Source: DYMC01 sp035406705
GTDB taxonomy: Bacteria > Verrucomicrobiota > Lentisphaeria > Victivallales > GWF2-50-93
Length of the DNA: 28,385 bases
Assembly: GCA_964426675.1 (NCBI GenBank)
Contig: CAYRRM010000032.1
Location: 1 to 28,385, forward strand
Reading direction: 5' to 3'
The translations under genes and the position numbers were made by a program. The notes below the pieces were generated by a model. The model made no database searches. It was not told the DNA's origin and worked only from the letters and a program-made list of their open reading frames with translations. Of this stretch, positions 15,352-23,951 are shown one piece after another; within the stretch, counting starts at the first letter, position 1; the number at the start of each line of letters is the position of its first letter.

Positions 15352-16383
15352 TTATGAAATAACAACTTTATTTCTTCCTGTCCGTTTAGCTTCATATAGG
15401 TTTTTATCAGAGCATTTTATCAGGTTATTTAATGATTGGAGAGAGGAAATATTTTTTTTCGTGAATTTTGCTCCAATACTTACTGTAACAGTCCGTTTGT
15501 CGTTGATTTTTAATTCCTTTTCTGCTTTTTGTCTTAATCTTTCTGTGATATTTTTTGCGTCAGCAATATTATCTGAAATTGCAAGGATTAAAAATTCCTC
15601 TCCGCCAAATCTACACAATAAGTCGTATTTTCTGATAGATTTTTTTAATATTTTAGCCAGTTTTACAATTATCTTATCTCCTTCAAGGTGCCCAAAATTA
15701 TCATTGATTTCTTTAAATTTATCTATATCTATGATAATAATTGCAAGTCCCTTGTTTTCTCTTTTTGTCAGTTCTGCTATCGGTATGGCACGTTCATAAA
15801 AAGCTCTTCTGTTTAAAAGCCCGGTTAGAGGGTCTTCAAAGGATTTTACTGCAAGTTCTAAATTTGTTTTAAAAAGATTCACAACGTTTTTGAGCAAAAA
15901 TTTTAAATTGCTTAATTCTTCAGTTTCCCCGATTTTTGATACGAGTTTATTAATATGTGAAGAGTAGTCTTCAATGTTGTGCCCATAATCTCTTTCAGAA
16001 AAAAATTTAAACATCATTAAAAATTCTGGCATCAGGAGATGAGCTTCGATTTGGAGTGCAATTTCAAGGGAATCTTTTCTATTATAAGAAGATTTCTTCT
16101 CAAATTTTGCAAGTTTATCTAATACTTCTTTTATCTTTTTATAAATGCTTTGGGGGGCGTCAAATATTTCTGGTAATCCATCTTCAAGAGCCTTTTTATA
16201 GTTTTTTCCCCAGAATTCAATATGAGATTTTTCATCTTCTGCCATCGAAAACCAGAAGATTTTATCTTCTTCATTATTTGCGATTTTCGCAAAGTTCCGA
16301 TATTCAGCGAATGCAATTGAATCAATTTTCAAACATAATTGAAGAATATCAGCCAGCGTAGAATTTTCTCTCTTTTTTCCCAT
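15352..16383 (-). CDS. Diguanylate cyclase with ferritin-like N-terminal domain
   Basis: Predicted c-di-GMP synthase of 343 aa. The GGDEF domain (about 182-343) is intact: DPLTGLLNRRAF (184-195), IIDIDKFKEINDNFGHLEGD (217-236), RFGGEEF (258-264, the active signature) and TVSIGAKF (300-307). No RxxD inhibitory I-site is seen just before GGEEF. The N-terminal half is all-helical and resembles rubrerythrin/ferritin-like proteins: DSIAFAEYRNFAKIA (21-35) aligns with the rubrerythrin helix-1 pattern (E-x6-Y, here D21 and Y28), and MAEDEKSHIEFW (47-58) has the E51-x2-H54 di-iron motif. A third helix with E113 follows, but I cannot find the second ExxH, so iron binding is uncertain. No membrane segment. 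First gene of the operon with the NERD-helicase (21 bp downstream), divergent from pgaABCD, so a natural candidate to control it. Confidence 0.88.
   Translation of the reverse strand: MGKKRENSTLADILQLCLKIDSIAFAEYRNFAKIANNEEDKIFWFSMAEDEKSHIEFWGKNYKKALEDGLPEIFDAPQSIYKKIKEVLDKLAKFEKKSSYNRKDSLEIALQIEAHLLMPEFLMMFKFFSERDYGHNIEDYSSHINKLVSKIGETEELSNLKFLLKNVVNLFKTNLELAVKSFEDPLTGLLNRRAFYERAIPIAELTKRENKGLAIIIIDIDKFKEINDNFGHLEGDKIIVKLAKILKKSIRKYDLLCRFGGEEFLILAISDNIADAKNITERLRQKAEKELKINDKRTVTVSIGAKFTKKNISSLQSLNNLIKCSDKNLYEAKRTGRNKVVIS
16279..16291. repeat. TGCGA-N3-TCGCA palindrome, copy 8
   Basis: TGCGATTTTCGCA, arms extended by T/A on both sides, in the cyclase gene, read as AKIA in the ferritin-like domain. 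Confidence 0.85.
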
Positions 16384-16402
16384 TTATTTCAAAAATATTG
16401 CG

Positions 16403-16430
16403 TTGATTTTTCATAAAGTTTAAATATATT
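16403..16430 (+). promoter_or_regulatory. Candidate promoter of pgaABCD
   Basis: TTGATT (16403-16408) and TATATT (16425-16430) are 16 bp apart, about 28 bp before the pgaA ATG. The -10 overlaps that of the divergent cyclase promoter. Confidence 0.5.
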
Positions 16431-16450
16431 GATTTCCCAATAAAAATCAA
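16423..16450 (-). promoter_or_regulatory. Candidate promoter of the cyclase-helicase-maf operon
   Basis: On the minus strand TTGATT (16445-16450) and TATATT (16423-16428) are again 16 bp apart. Its -35 is one arm of a 9-bp inverted repeat (TATTGATTT 16427-16435, AAATCAATA 16444-16452) that could also serve as an operator. Confidence 0.5.
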
Positions 16451-16458
16451 TAAAAGTA

Positions 16459-19400
16459 ATGCGTTGTATAAAATATTTATTGTATTTTCTGATATTTCTC
16501 ATTTTAGTTATTCCTGTTTTTAATCTAAAATCAGATACTCTCGATGATATATTCAGAAGATTGTCAAAGACAGAAGAAAAAGAGGCCCTCATATTAGCTA
16601 GAAAAGGCGAATATGAAAAAGCTATTAAGATTTTAGAACCTCTTTTTCTTGAAAAACCTGAATCTCCTCAGATAGCTTCCCTGTATATCTGGTTAAAAAT
16701 AAAAGCAAATCAAGTTAATGAAGCCTGGAATATTTATTCGAATTTAGAAGAAAAAAATATTATCTCAGATGATGTGAAAAAAGAATTATTCAAAAACTTC
16801 GCTTTGAAAGAACATGAAAAAGCTGTTATCATGGCAAGAGATGGAAAATATGATGAAGCTCTCGAAATCATTGACAAATGTATTAAACTCCAGCCTGATA
16901 ATCATATATTTAAGGCGGATAAAATCCTAATAATGCTCTGGAAAAATGATAAAGAAAATGCGTTGCAGGAATTTAAAAGGCTTTTTCCGGATGGCAATCC
17001 ACCAGAGTATCTGAATGACGAAATAAAAAAACTGAACGAAGAAATGTCAAAAAAAGATAAATCACAGGAATTAGAAAAAGAAACAGATAAAGTAAATATT
17101 TCTGAAAATACCATCTCTTCAGATAAAAAAAAGGATCATTTTAAAGATTTACAAGAAAAAGCTGTGGAGTTGGCGCGTAATAATAAATATGAAGATGCAA
17201 TAAAAATATTTAAAGAGATATTTAAAAGTTCCGAAAAAATAAATGACGATATTATAAATGATTACATTGTGGTTTTATCCTGGAGTGGAGCAGATAAAGA
17301 TGCTGTAGAATTCTACGAAAATAATTCAGGAAAATTTAAAGAAAAGACTTACTTATATAAAAATTTAGCAAAATCCTATTTTAAAATAGAAAAGTTTGAC
17401 TCAGCCTTTACTTTTTATAAAAAAGCTCTTGATGAAAATCCATCTGATATAGAAGCCCTTAAAGGAATGAGTTTTGTGATTTTCGCAAAGAGTGGCGAGG
17501 CCGAGGCAATTAAATTCTTAGAGAACTATCTTTCTGTTCATTCTAATATAATGAACCATAATACTATTGAAAATGTTATAAATGAAGTAAAAAATACTTT
17601 TGCAAAATATTCAAAAAAAGTCAGTGAAGATGCTATATTAGAAAAAAAACTCTTAGAAGCAGATGACCTCATAAAAAGAAAAGATTTAGAAAGGTTAATG
17701 CCACTTGCAGAAGAACTTTCAAAATATTCCGATAATCCTAATGCGTTGATTATAAAAGTTTATGCCCTTCAGATTGCAAAAAAAACTTTTGATGCATTAG
17801 AACTAAATGAAAAAATACTCAAAATCTATCCTGATTATACACCATCAATAAATACAAAATATCATATACTCCTGGATATTGGAGCTGCTCAACTCGCAAA
17901 CGAAAAATTGAAACAAAGCAATGATAAAGTATCACCTGAAGTGCAACAACGGATTCTTGGGGATCTCGCTGCAGAACAAATAAAATTCCTGGATCCTAAG
18001 AGAGCAATAAAACTTCTGGATCAAAATATAAACTATTATGAAGAGTATTTGCAAAAAGACAATGACCCCAATAGCGCTTTGGCATTTAAAAGAAGGGCGC
18101 AATTCGATAAATTCTTAGCAATGAGGCAGGCAGAAATGATGGAAGAAATCATAGAAGACTACGAGAGTCTCAAGAAAGAAGGAGTAGAATTGCCTTACTG
18201 GGTTTTAGAGGCTGTTGGAGATGCTTATCTTTATATGAAGAAACCTGAAAAAGCTATAGTAATATACAACAAAATCATAGAATACTATAAAGAAAATAAT
18301 CAATATAGATATCCAAATAACTATAACGTTTTAATGGCAAAGTATGTTGCACTAATTGAACTTGAAAGACATTATGAAGCAAGAAAAATTCTCGAAGAAC
18401 TTGATCGGGAAATCTCATATTTCACATATAAAAATGGAATATTGAGTGAACATTGGGACAAATTAGATTTATTAGTTGAGAAGGCCTGGTCTTTAATCTA
18501 TGATGATAGACTCAACGATGCTGAGAGTTATATTGAAAAAATTATAGAGGATATTCCATATAACAGTAATCCCCGTATTGCTCAGGCATATCTGCATCTG
18601 TATAGAGGTTTTCCAAGACTTGCACTCGAGGATTTTGAAATAGTTACAAATCTCAATCCAGAAAGCAAAGTTGCCGCCGTTGGAAAGGCATATGCTCTTG
18701 ATGAAAATGATAAAAGTGAAGAGGGCAGAGAAATTGCTAAAGCTTTAAAGGAAAAATATTCAAAAGACCTGGCAGTCCTGAAATTAAATAGATATTTCGA
18801 AATTCAGGATATGAGGCTTTTGTCTGTAAAAGCAGAATTTTCACACGGAGGCTCATTCGTTGATGGCGCCGGATATACAGTTCGACTTGAACAACCAATT
18901 TACCCATATAGAAAAATTTATGCTGAAACGCTCTGGCTGCAAACAAAAGATGAATTTGAGAAGAGAAATATTTTTCGTTCGGGTATCGGATTTGACTGGA
19001 GAATAAATAGGGACCTTTCTCTTGAAGGTGGTTTTTCATTAGATCATCAGGGCAAAGATCCTGGAATAAGCGGAGGAATAAGATGGAATGTGGACGATCA
19101 CCTGAGTCTTGCAGCTTCTTATAATTCTTATAGCCTGAACTTGCCTCCAAAAGCTTTGCTTTACAAATACAAGGGACAAGAAGCAAAATTTACTGCAACT
19201 TATAGATTCAGTGAAGATTTAATAACAGAGGCTTCATTTTCAAATATCAGACTCTCTGATGGCAATAATAATCAAAATTATACTCTGAGGATTGATAAGG
19301 GGCTCAGTTATAGCGCGCACTGGAAAACACGGCTTGCTGTGGAGGGTTCTCTTACAACAAACAGGAAATATGATGATCGTGGATATTATGCTCCAAAATA

Positions 19401-19671
19401 TGCGGCTTCTCTATATTTCATTCCGATGGTAGAGCATATGTGGTTCAGAAGATATGATTTTTCAGTCTTCGATAGAGTATATTTTGGCATAGGTCCACAT
19501 TGGGAAAAAGATTATAAAATTGAAGATGTATGGTTTATCAGGTATGAACAGGAGTGGCGCTTGACAGATACTTTTTACTTTAAAATTGGAGGGCAATATG
19601 GGAAAAATAAATTTGGAAGAGACAATCCGCATGGATGGAATTTTTATACAGAATTTTACTGGAATTTTTAG
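16459..19671 (+). CDS. pgaA: Poly-beta-1,6-GlcNAc export porin PgaA
   Basis: Outer-membrane exporter of the exopolysaccharide PNAG. A signal peptide (hydrophobic 6-22) is followed by a long periplasmic TPR superhelix. From about residue 785 there is a beta-barrel of about 285 aa with PgaA hallmarks: GYTVRLEQPIYPYRK, LSLEGGFS, IRLSDGNNNQNYTLRID, GYYAPKYAASLYF, and a terminal aromatic-rich strand ending in phenylalanine as outer-membrane proteins do. At 1070 aa it is much longer than the roughly 807-aa E. coli protein. The extra length lies in the TPR part, where a similar module starts at residues 41, 119 and 232 (E-K-A-[hydrophobic]-x-[LM]-A-R-x-[GN]-[EK]-Y). A lysine/glutamate linker (192-226) separates the second and third. 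No clear ribosome site is visible at ATG 16459. First gene of pgaABCD. Confidence 0.93.
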   Translation: MRCIKYLLYFLIFLILVIPVFNLKSDTLDDIFRRLSKTEEKEALILARKGEYEKAIKILEPLFLEKPESPQIASLYIWLKIKANQVNEAWNIYSNLEEKNIISDDVKKELFKNFALKEHEKAVIMARDGKYDEALEIIDKCIKLQPDNHIFKADKILIMLWKNDKENALQEFKRLFPDGNPPEYLNDEIKKLNEEMSKKDKSQELEKETDKVNISENTISSDKKKDHFKDLQEKAVELARNNKYEDAIKIFKEIFKSSEKINDDIINDYIVVLSWSGADKDAVEFYENNSGKFKEKTYLYKNLAKSYFKIEKFDSAFTFYKKALDENPSDIEALKGMSFVIFAKSGEAEAIKFLENYLSVHSNIMNHNTIENVINEVKNTFAKYSKKVSEDAILEKKLLEADDLIKRKDLERLMPLAEELSKYSDNPNALIIKVYALQIAKKTFDALELNEKILKIYPDYTPSINTKYHILLDIGAAQLANEKLKQSNDKVSPEVQQRILGDLAAEQIKFLDPKRAIKLLDQNINYYEEYLQKDNDPNSALAFKRRAQFDKFLAMRQAEMMEEIIEDYESLKKEGVELPYWVLEAVGDAYLYMKKPEKAIVIYNKIIEYYKENNQYRYPNNYNVLMAKYVALIELERHYEARKILEELDREISYFTYKNGILSEHWDKLDLLVEKAWSLIYDDRLNDAESYIEKIIEDIPYNSNPRIAQAYLHLYRGFPRLALEDFEIVTNLNPESKVAAVGKAYALDENDKSEEGREIAKALKEKYSKDLAVLKLNRYFEIQDMRLLSVKAEFSHGGSFVDGAGYTVRLEQPIYPYRKIYAETLWLQTKDEFEKRNIFRSGIGFDWRINRDLSLEGGFSLDHQGKDPGISGGIRWNVDDHLSLAASYNSYSLNLPPKALLYKYKGQEAKFTATYRFSEDLITEASFSNIRLSDGNNNQNYTLRIDKGLSYSAHWKTRLAVEGSLTTNRKYDDRGYYAPKYAASLYFIPMVEHMWFRRYDFSVFDRVYFGIGPHWEKDYKIEDVWFIRYEQEWRLTDTFYFKIGGQYGKNKFGRDNPHGWNFYTEFYWNF

Positions 19672-19680
19672 GAGAAAAAA

Positions 19681-21711
19681 ATGCCTTTTATGAAAATACT
19701 TAAGAACCAAACTTTAATTTTTGCGAAAATCGCAATACTATTTTTGTCTTTTTATATTTCTAAAATTTCTGCTTCAGATGAAAATTACTTTATTTCTGGA
19801 TTTGATTCTATTGCATCAGTTAACAGAGACAGAAGCTTTGGGGCGGATTTTTCGCGTGAAAAGTTTTTAGTCCTTTGTTATCACGATATTCCGATAAAAA
19901 TTACTGATAGTCGCGATGATTATGCCGTGGAACTTGAGAATTTTATACTTCAAATAGAATTTTTAAAAAATGAGGGATTTTCATTTATAAGTATTAATGA
20001 TATTATTTCTGCAGCCGAAGGCAAAAAAGAGTTGCCTGAGAAGTCTGTTCTTCTGAGTTTTGATGATGCCTATGAAACTTTTTATGACAATGTCTTTCCT
20101 GTATTAAAGATTTATCAAATCCCGGCAATGTTGGCGGTTGTTGCCGCATGGATAGAAAAAAAAGAAATTCCAGAATATAAGAAGAAATTTATGAGTTGGG
20201 AACAAATAAGGGAAGTATCAGATAGTGGTCTTGTAAATATTGCGAGCCATAGTTTTAATATGCATAAAAGTGTTATTTCTCATCCGCTTGGCAGTACATC
20301 TGCAGCCTATATATCGAGAATTTACGATACAAATAAAGGAAAATATGAGAACAGTGAAGAATATCTTTTGCGAATTTCGCAAGACATTAGAGAGTCTTTT
20401 AATATTTTGAAAGAAAAAACTGGCAAAGTTCCATTGAGTATCGTCTGGCCATATGGCAGATATAATGCATTGACTATCATTGAAGCAAAAAAAATGTTTA
20501 AGATGATGTTCACTCTTGACGAAGGACTTGCAAATATAAAAAATATTGAAGCAATTCCAAGATATATGTTAATAGGGAACCCACCAATATCAGAATTTGC
20601 AAAACAATTTCGAAAAAAGTTTATTCAATATCCAAGATACAGAATTATTCATTCAGATATTGATCCCATTTATGATAAAAATGAAGAAAATTTATTGAAG
20701 AATATTGATAAATTTATAGAGAGGATTTACCAAATCAAACCTCATGCTGTGTATTTACAAGCTTTTTGCGATGATGATGGTGATGGTAATGTGGATTCGC
20801 TATATTTTCCTAATCGTATTTTACCTGTTCGGGCAGATATTTTTGGCAGAATCGCAAGGTCATTATCAGTGCGTGGAATTGCTGTTTATGCATGGTTACC
20901 TTTGATGAGCTTTCATTTGCCAGATAATAAGGATAATATGAAATTGCGTGTTTGCGAATTTACCAATGGGAAAATAGAGTTGTCTTCATCATGGTATGAC
21001 AGGTTATCTCCTTTTTCTGAAGAAGCCTGTGAAAAGATTACTCAAATCTATGAGGACTTATCTATATACTGTAACTTTGAAGGAGTAATATTTCAGGATG
21101 ATGCGTATCTTACTGATTATGAGGATTTTAATGAAAATGCGATTCCTCATTATTTAAAAGCTATAAAGAGCGAAAAGTTTATTCCGTATGAGAAACTCAC
21201 AAGCGAGCAAAAAAAAGAATGGACAAAATTAAAAACACGAAAAATCAATGAATTAACTAAAAAAGTTATGAGAAAAGTCCTGGAATATCGTCCTGAAACA
21301 GTTTTTGCAAGAACAATTTACGCACCTGTTCTCACTAATCCTGAAAGTGAAGAATGGTTTTGTCAGAACTATGAAGAATGCCTTCAGATCTATAATTATA
21401 CCGTTATTATGGCATACCCATTTATAGAGGAGAAATTCTGGGAACGCGCATGGCTTAGAGAACTTGTCAGAAAAGCGAGTTTGTATTCGGAAGGATTGAA
21501 TAAATCTGTATTTAAAGTTCAAGCGTATGACTGGAAAGATAATGAATGGATTTCTGATTCCACTATCAGAAAATGGGTGAGAACTCTTGAAGCCGCTGGT
21601 GCTCACCATGTTTCCTACTATCCAGATGGATTCTTCGAAAATCGTCCTGGTCTTAAAACTGCCAGAGATATAATATCATCGAGAGATTTTCCATATGATA
21701 AACCCAAATAA
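19681..21711 (+). CDS. pgaB: Poly-beta-1,6-GlcNAc N-deacetylase PgaB
   Basis: Periplasmic two-domain enzyme that partly deacetylates PNAG so that it can be exported, and cleaves the partly deacetylated polymer. The 676-aa protein has an N-terminal signal segment (about 11-31), but no lipobox cysteine, unlike E. coli PgaB. The CE4 deacetylase domain shows VLCYHDI (64-70), LLSFDDAYETFYDNVFPVLK (124-143, metal site D128/D129) and NIASHSFNMH (186-195, H190 and H195). The C-terminal GH153 domain shows YLQAFCDDDGDGNVDSLYFPNR (358-379), LPVRADIFGRIA (381-392) and EGVIFQDDAYLTDYED (467-482), all close to known PgaB. AGGAG 8 bases before ATG 19681 sets the start, which lies 9 bp after pgaA. Two palindromes lie inside; one encodes AKIA within the signal segment. 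Confidence 0.96.
   Translation: MPFMKILKNQTLIFAKIAILFLSFYISKISASDENYFISGFDSIASVNRDRSFGADFSREKFLVLCYHDIPIKITDSRDDYAVELENFILQIEFLKNEGFSFISINDIISAAEGKKELPEKSVLLSFDDAYETFYDNVFPVLKIYQIPAMLAVVAAWIEKKEIPEYKKKFMSWEQIREVSDSGLVNIASHSFNMHKSVISHPLGSTSAAYISRIYDTNKGKYENSEEYLLRISQDIRESFNILKEKTGKVPLSIVWPYGRYNALTIIEAKKMFKMMFTLDEGLANIKNIEAIPRYMLIGNPPISEFAKQFRKKFIQYPRYRIIHSDIDPIYDKNEENLLKNIDKFIERIYQIKPHAVYLQAFCDDDGDGNVDSLYFPNRILPVRADIFGRIARSLSVRGIAVYAWLPLMSFHLPDNKDNMKLRVCEFTNGKIELSSSWYDRLSPFSEEACEKITQIYEDLSIYCNFEGVIFQDDAYLTDYEDFNENAIPHYLKAIKSEKFIPYEKLTSEQKKEWTKLKTRKINELTKKVMRKVLEYRPETVFARTIYAPVLTNPESEEWFCQNYEECLQIYNYTVIMAYPFIEEKFWERAWLRELVRKASLYSEGLNKSVFKVQAYDWKDNEWISDSTIRKWVRTLEAAGAHHVSYYPDGFFENRPGLKTARDIISSRDFPYDKPK
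19722..19734. repeat. TGCGA-N3-TCGCA palindrome, copy 9
   Basis: TGCGAAAATCGCA with T/A flanks, in the signal-peptide region of pgaB, read as AKIA. Confidence 0.85.
20369..20381. repeat. TGCGA-N3-TCGCA palindrome, copy 10
   Basis: TGCGAATTTCGCA with T/A flanks in pgaB, read in the third possible frame as LRISQ. Confidence 0.87.
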
Positions 21712-21717
21712 TAAATT

Positions 21718-22947
21718 ATGAACTATTTGCTTGATTTTGTATTCTATTATCCTCTTACCATGTCATTTGTATGGATGAGTGGAGCTTTTATATTTGCCTT
21801 TTTCAGGGAAAAAAAGTTTTTTGGAACTAAACCAGAACTAAAGGAGTATCCATTAGTATCTATATTAATCCCCTGCCATAATGAGGAGGACTGTATAGAG
21901 GATACAATAACTTATCTACAGTATCAAAAATATCCCAATTTTGAAATTATAGCAGTTGATGATGCAAGTAAAGATAAAACTTATGAGATTCTTCTGAAAC
22001 TTCAAAAAAAGTTTAAGAATCTACGAATCATAAGACTAATGAGTAATCAGGGTAAGGGGACAGGACTTAATATGGCTATGATGGCAAGTAAAGGCGAGAT
22101 CCTCGTATGTATAGATGCAGATGCTTTACTCGAAGTTGATGCTGTAGAATATATGGTATGGCATTTTCAAAGTTCTCCACGGGTAGGGGCAGTTACTGGA
22201 AATCCAAAAGTCAGGAACAGAACAACACTGATGGGAAAAATTCAGGTCGGAGAATATTCAACAATTATTGGTATGATAAAACGCGCCCAAAGGATACTGG
22301 GAAAAGTATACACGGTGTCTGGAGTCGTGGCTGCTTTCCGTAAAAAAGCTCTTCTTGATGTTGGGGGATGGTCAAATAATATGGTAACAGAAGATATTGA
22401 TGTAAGCTGGAAACTCCAACTTGATCACTGGGATATAAGATATGAAGCGCGTTCTCTCTGTTGGATTTATGTCCCTGAAACTATAAAAGGAATCTGTAAA
22501 CAACGCCTTCGCTGGGCTCAAGGAGGAAATGAAGTTTTACTTAAATACTTCTGGAAAATGATTGAATGGAAAAACCGTCGCATGTGGCCATTATATCTTG
22601 AATATGCCACAAGTGTAATATGGTGTTATCTATTCATTGGGACAGTAATACTATGGATATTAAATCATTTCATTAATTTACCAGAAAGTCTAATAGTTCG
22701 CAATATTATGCCGGGCTGGACAGGGATTATTCTTGCAGTTACGTGCACAATTCAACTTTGTGTTGGAGTAATCATAGATAGTCGTTATGACCCTTCTATG
22801 CGAAAAGTTATTCCATATCTTATCTGGTACCCTGCAATTTACTGGATAATTACGTGCATTACTACCGTAATAGCTTTGCCAAGAGCTATATTCAAGAAAA
22901 AAACTGAGCTTGCAGTGTGGGAAAGTCCCGATAGAGGCTTAAAATAA
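21718..22947 (+). CDS. pgaC: Poly-beta-1,6-GlcNAc synthase PgaC
   Basis: Processive inner-membrane GT2 enzyme polymerising GlcNAc from UDP-GlcNAc and moving the chain across the membrane together with PgaD. The 409-aa protein has an N-terminal membrane segment (about 7-29) and the cytosolic GT2 domain: SILIPCHNEED (48-58), VDDASKDKT (80-88), CIDADALLE (131-139, DxD), TEDIDVSWKL (224-233, catalytic base in TED) and QRLRWAQGG (262-270, the Q-x2-R-W acceptor/translocation motif). Hydrophobic segments near 295-320, 330-350 and 360-385 close the protein. It lies 6 bp after pgaB, with no obvious ribosome site, so it may depend on coupling. In characterised systems PgaC and PgaD together bind c-di-GMP, which connects it to the divergent cyclase. 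Confidence 0.96.
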   Translation: MNYLLDFVFYYPLTMSFVWMSGAFIFAFFREKKFFGTKPELKEYPLVSILIPCHNEEDCIEDTITYLQYQKYPNFEIIAVDDASKDKTYEILLKLQKKFKNLRIIRLMSNQGKGTGLNMAMMASKGEILVCIDADALLEVDAVEYMVWHFQSSPRVGAVTGNPKVRNRTTLMGKIQVGEYSTIIGMIKRAQRILGKVYTVSGVVAAFRKKALLDVGGWSNNMVTEDIDVSWKLQLDHWDIRYEARSLCWIYVPETIKGICKQRLRWAQGGNEVLLKYFWKMIEWKNRRMWPLYLEYATSVIWCYLFIGTVILWILNHFINLPESLIVRNIMPGWTGIILAVTCTIQLCVGVIIDSRYDPSMRKVIPYLIWYPAIYWIITCITTVIALPRAIFKKKTELAVWESPDRGLK

Positions 22948-22971
22948 CTATTTTTAGGAGAGAGGAGAAAA

Positions 22972-23487
22972 ATGAAAAGTTTGGAAAATTTTAAAAAGGA
23001 AATGATAATAGATAAACGCGATATTATATCAAAAACGCGTAGTTTTACAGAATTTACCCTGAATACTATCGGATGGATTTTATGGTTTTTCCTCATAAGG
23101 CCTCTTGTATTGTTAACTATCTGGTATATTGCTTACAGATTTTTCAAATATCATATGTTTACACTTGAAGGAATACAAAATCCAGGTTTTTTTGGTATTG
23201 GGGCAGGCACAGTTTTACTAATATTTTTAACTATGTTTGGATGGAACAGGTATAATTTATGGAGATTTAGAGGACTTGATAGACGTAAAACGCGTGGTAA
23301 CGCAAGCGCTGCGGAAATCGCAAAACATCACAAAATAACTGAAGAACAAGCAGAAAAACTTCGTAATGCTCAAACACTAAATATATTTTTTGAGAAAGAT
23401 GATTATATTAGAATTGAACTCCAGGATGGAACGAAATTCGAAGCTTTGTATTCTCCGTTAGGCCTAAGCTCAAGAAAGGAAAATTAA
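22972..23487 (+). CDS. pgaD: PgaD-like accessory subunit of the PNAG synthase
   Basis: Small inner-membrane partner of PgaC; in E. coli the pair senses c-di-GMP. The 171-aa protein has two hydrophobic segments (about 33-58 and 73-91), followed by WNRYNLWRFRGLDRR (91-105). This matches the W-x-x-YN-x-x-RFRG-x-x-RR signature of PgaD. The cytosolic tail is longer than in E. coli PgaD (137 aa in total) and contains AAEIAKHHKITEEQAEKLRNAQ, then a short strand-rich end. A strong AGGAGAGAGGAG stretch lies just before the ATG. One one-mismatch palindrome copy (TGCGGAAATCGCA, 23310-23322) is in the tail. Last gene of the operon; its stop is 15 bp from the convergent tsaE stop. PgaD proteins diverge greatly, so position plus motif carries the call. 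Confidence 0.85.
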   Translation: MKSLENFKKEMIIDKRDIISKTRSFTEFTLNTIGWILWFFLIRPLVLLTIWYIAYRFFKYHMFTLEGIQNPGFFGIGAGTVLLIFLTMFGWNRYNLWRFRGLDRRKTRGNASAAEIAKHHKITEEQAEKLRNAQTLNIFFEKDDYIRIELQDGTKFEALYSPLGLSSRKEN

Positions 23488-23502
23488 AATTAATCAATTC
23501 TT

Positions 23503-23949
23503 TCAGGAATTAGATTCAATGGAAATTTCCCTTATATCATCTTCCATAGTTGATTGAAATGATATTTTTATATAATTCTGTGGAAAATTTTCATATCCGA
23601 GTTTATCTGGCCACTCAATAACTTTGATTCCATCAGGATTATTCAAGATTTCATCTATTCCAAGAGAATAAGCATCTTCAGGGGAATTAATTCGATAGAG
23701 ATCTATGTGATAAAATATTCCTCTCATCCTGTTATTTTTGAAGGGATATTCCTGGATTATTGTAAAAGTTGGACTTGTAATATGCTCTTTAATACCAAGC
23801 CCCTTTGCTAATCCTTTTGTAAAAGTTGTTTTTCCACTTCCTAAATCACCATCCAAAGCTATTATGATGCCTGATGAAAGCTTGCTTGCGAAATTCGCAG
23901 CAAAATTAATTGTTTCCTGAGCGGATTTAGAAATCACTTTTTCTTTCAT
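23503..23949 (-). CDS. tsaE: tRNA t6A-modification ATPase TsaE
   Basis: P-loop ATPase needed with TsaB/TsaD to make N6-threonylcarbamoyladenosine at position 37 of ANN-decoding tRNAs. The 148-aa protein has GDLGSGKTTFTKGL (34-47, Walker A), SPTFTIIQEY (59-68), FYHIDLYRI (79-87) and VIEWPDKLG (110-118), the usual TsaE landmarks. Length is normal. It starts 2 bp after the thiL stop, so the two are co-transcribed. One palindrome copy gives ANFA in helix 1, just before the P-loop. TsaB and TsaD are not in the window. Confidence 0.96.
   Translation of the reverse strand: MKEKVISKSAQETINFAANFASKLSSGIIIALDGDLGSGKTTFTKGLAKGLGIKEHITSPTFTIIQEYPFKNNRMRGIFYHIDLYRINSPEDAYSLGIDEILNNPDGIKVIEWPDKLGYENFPQNYIKISFQSTMEDDIREISIESNS
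23887..23899. repeat. TGCGA-N3-TCGCA palindrome, copy 11
   Basis: TGCGAAATTCGCA in tsaE, read as ANFA on the minus strand. Confidence 0.85.
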
Positions 23950-23951
23950 AA

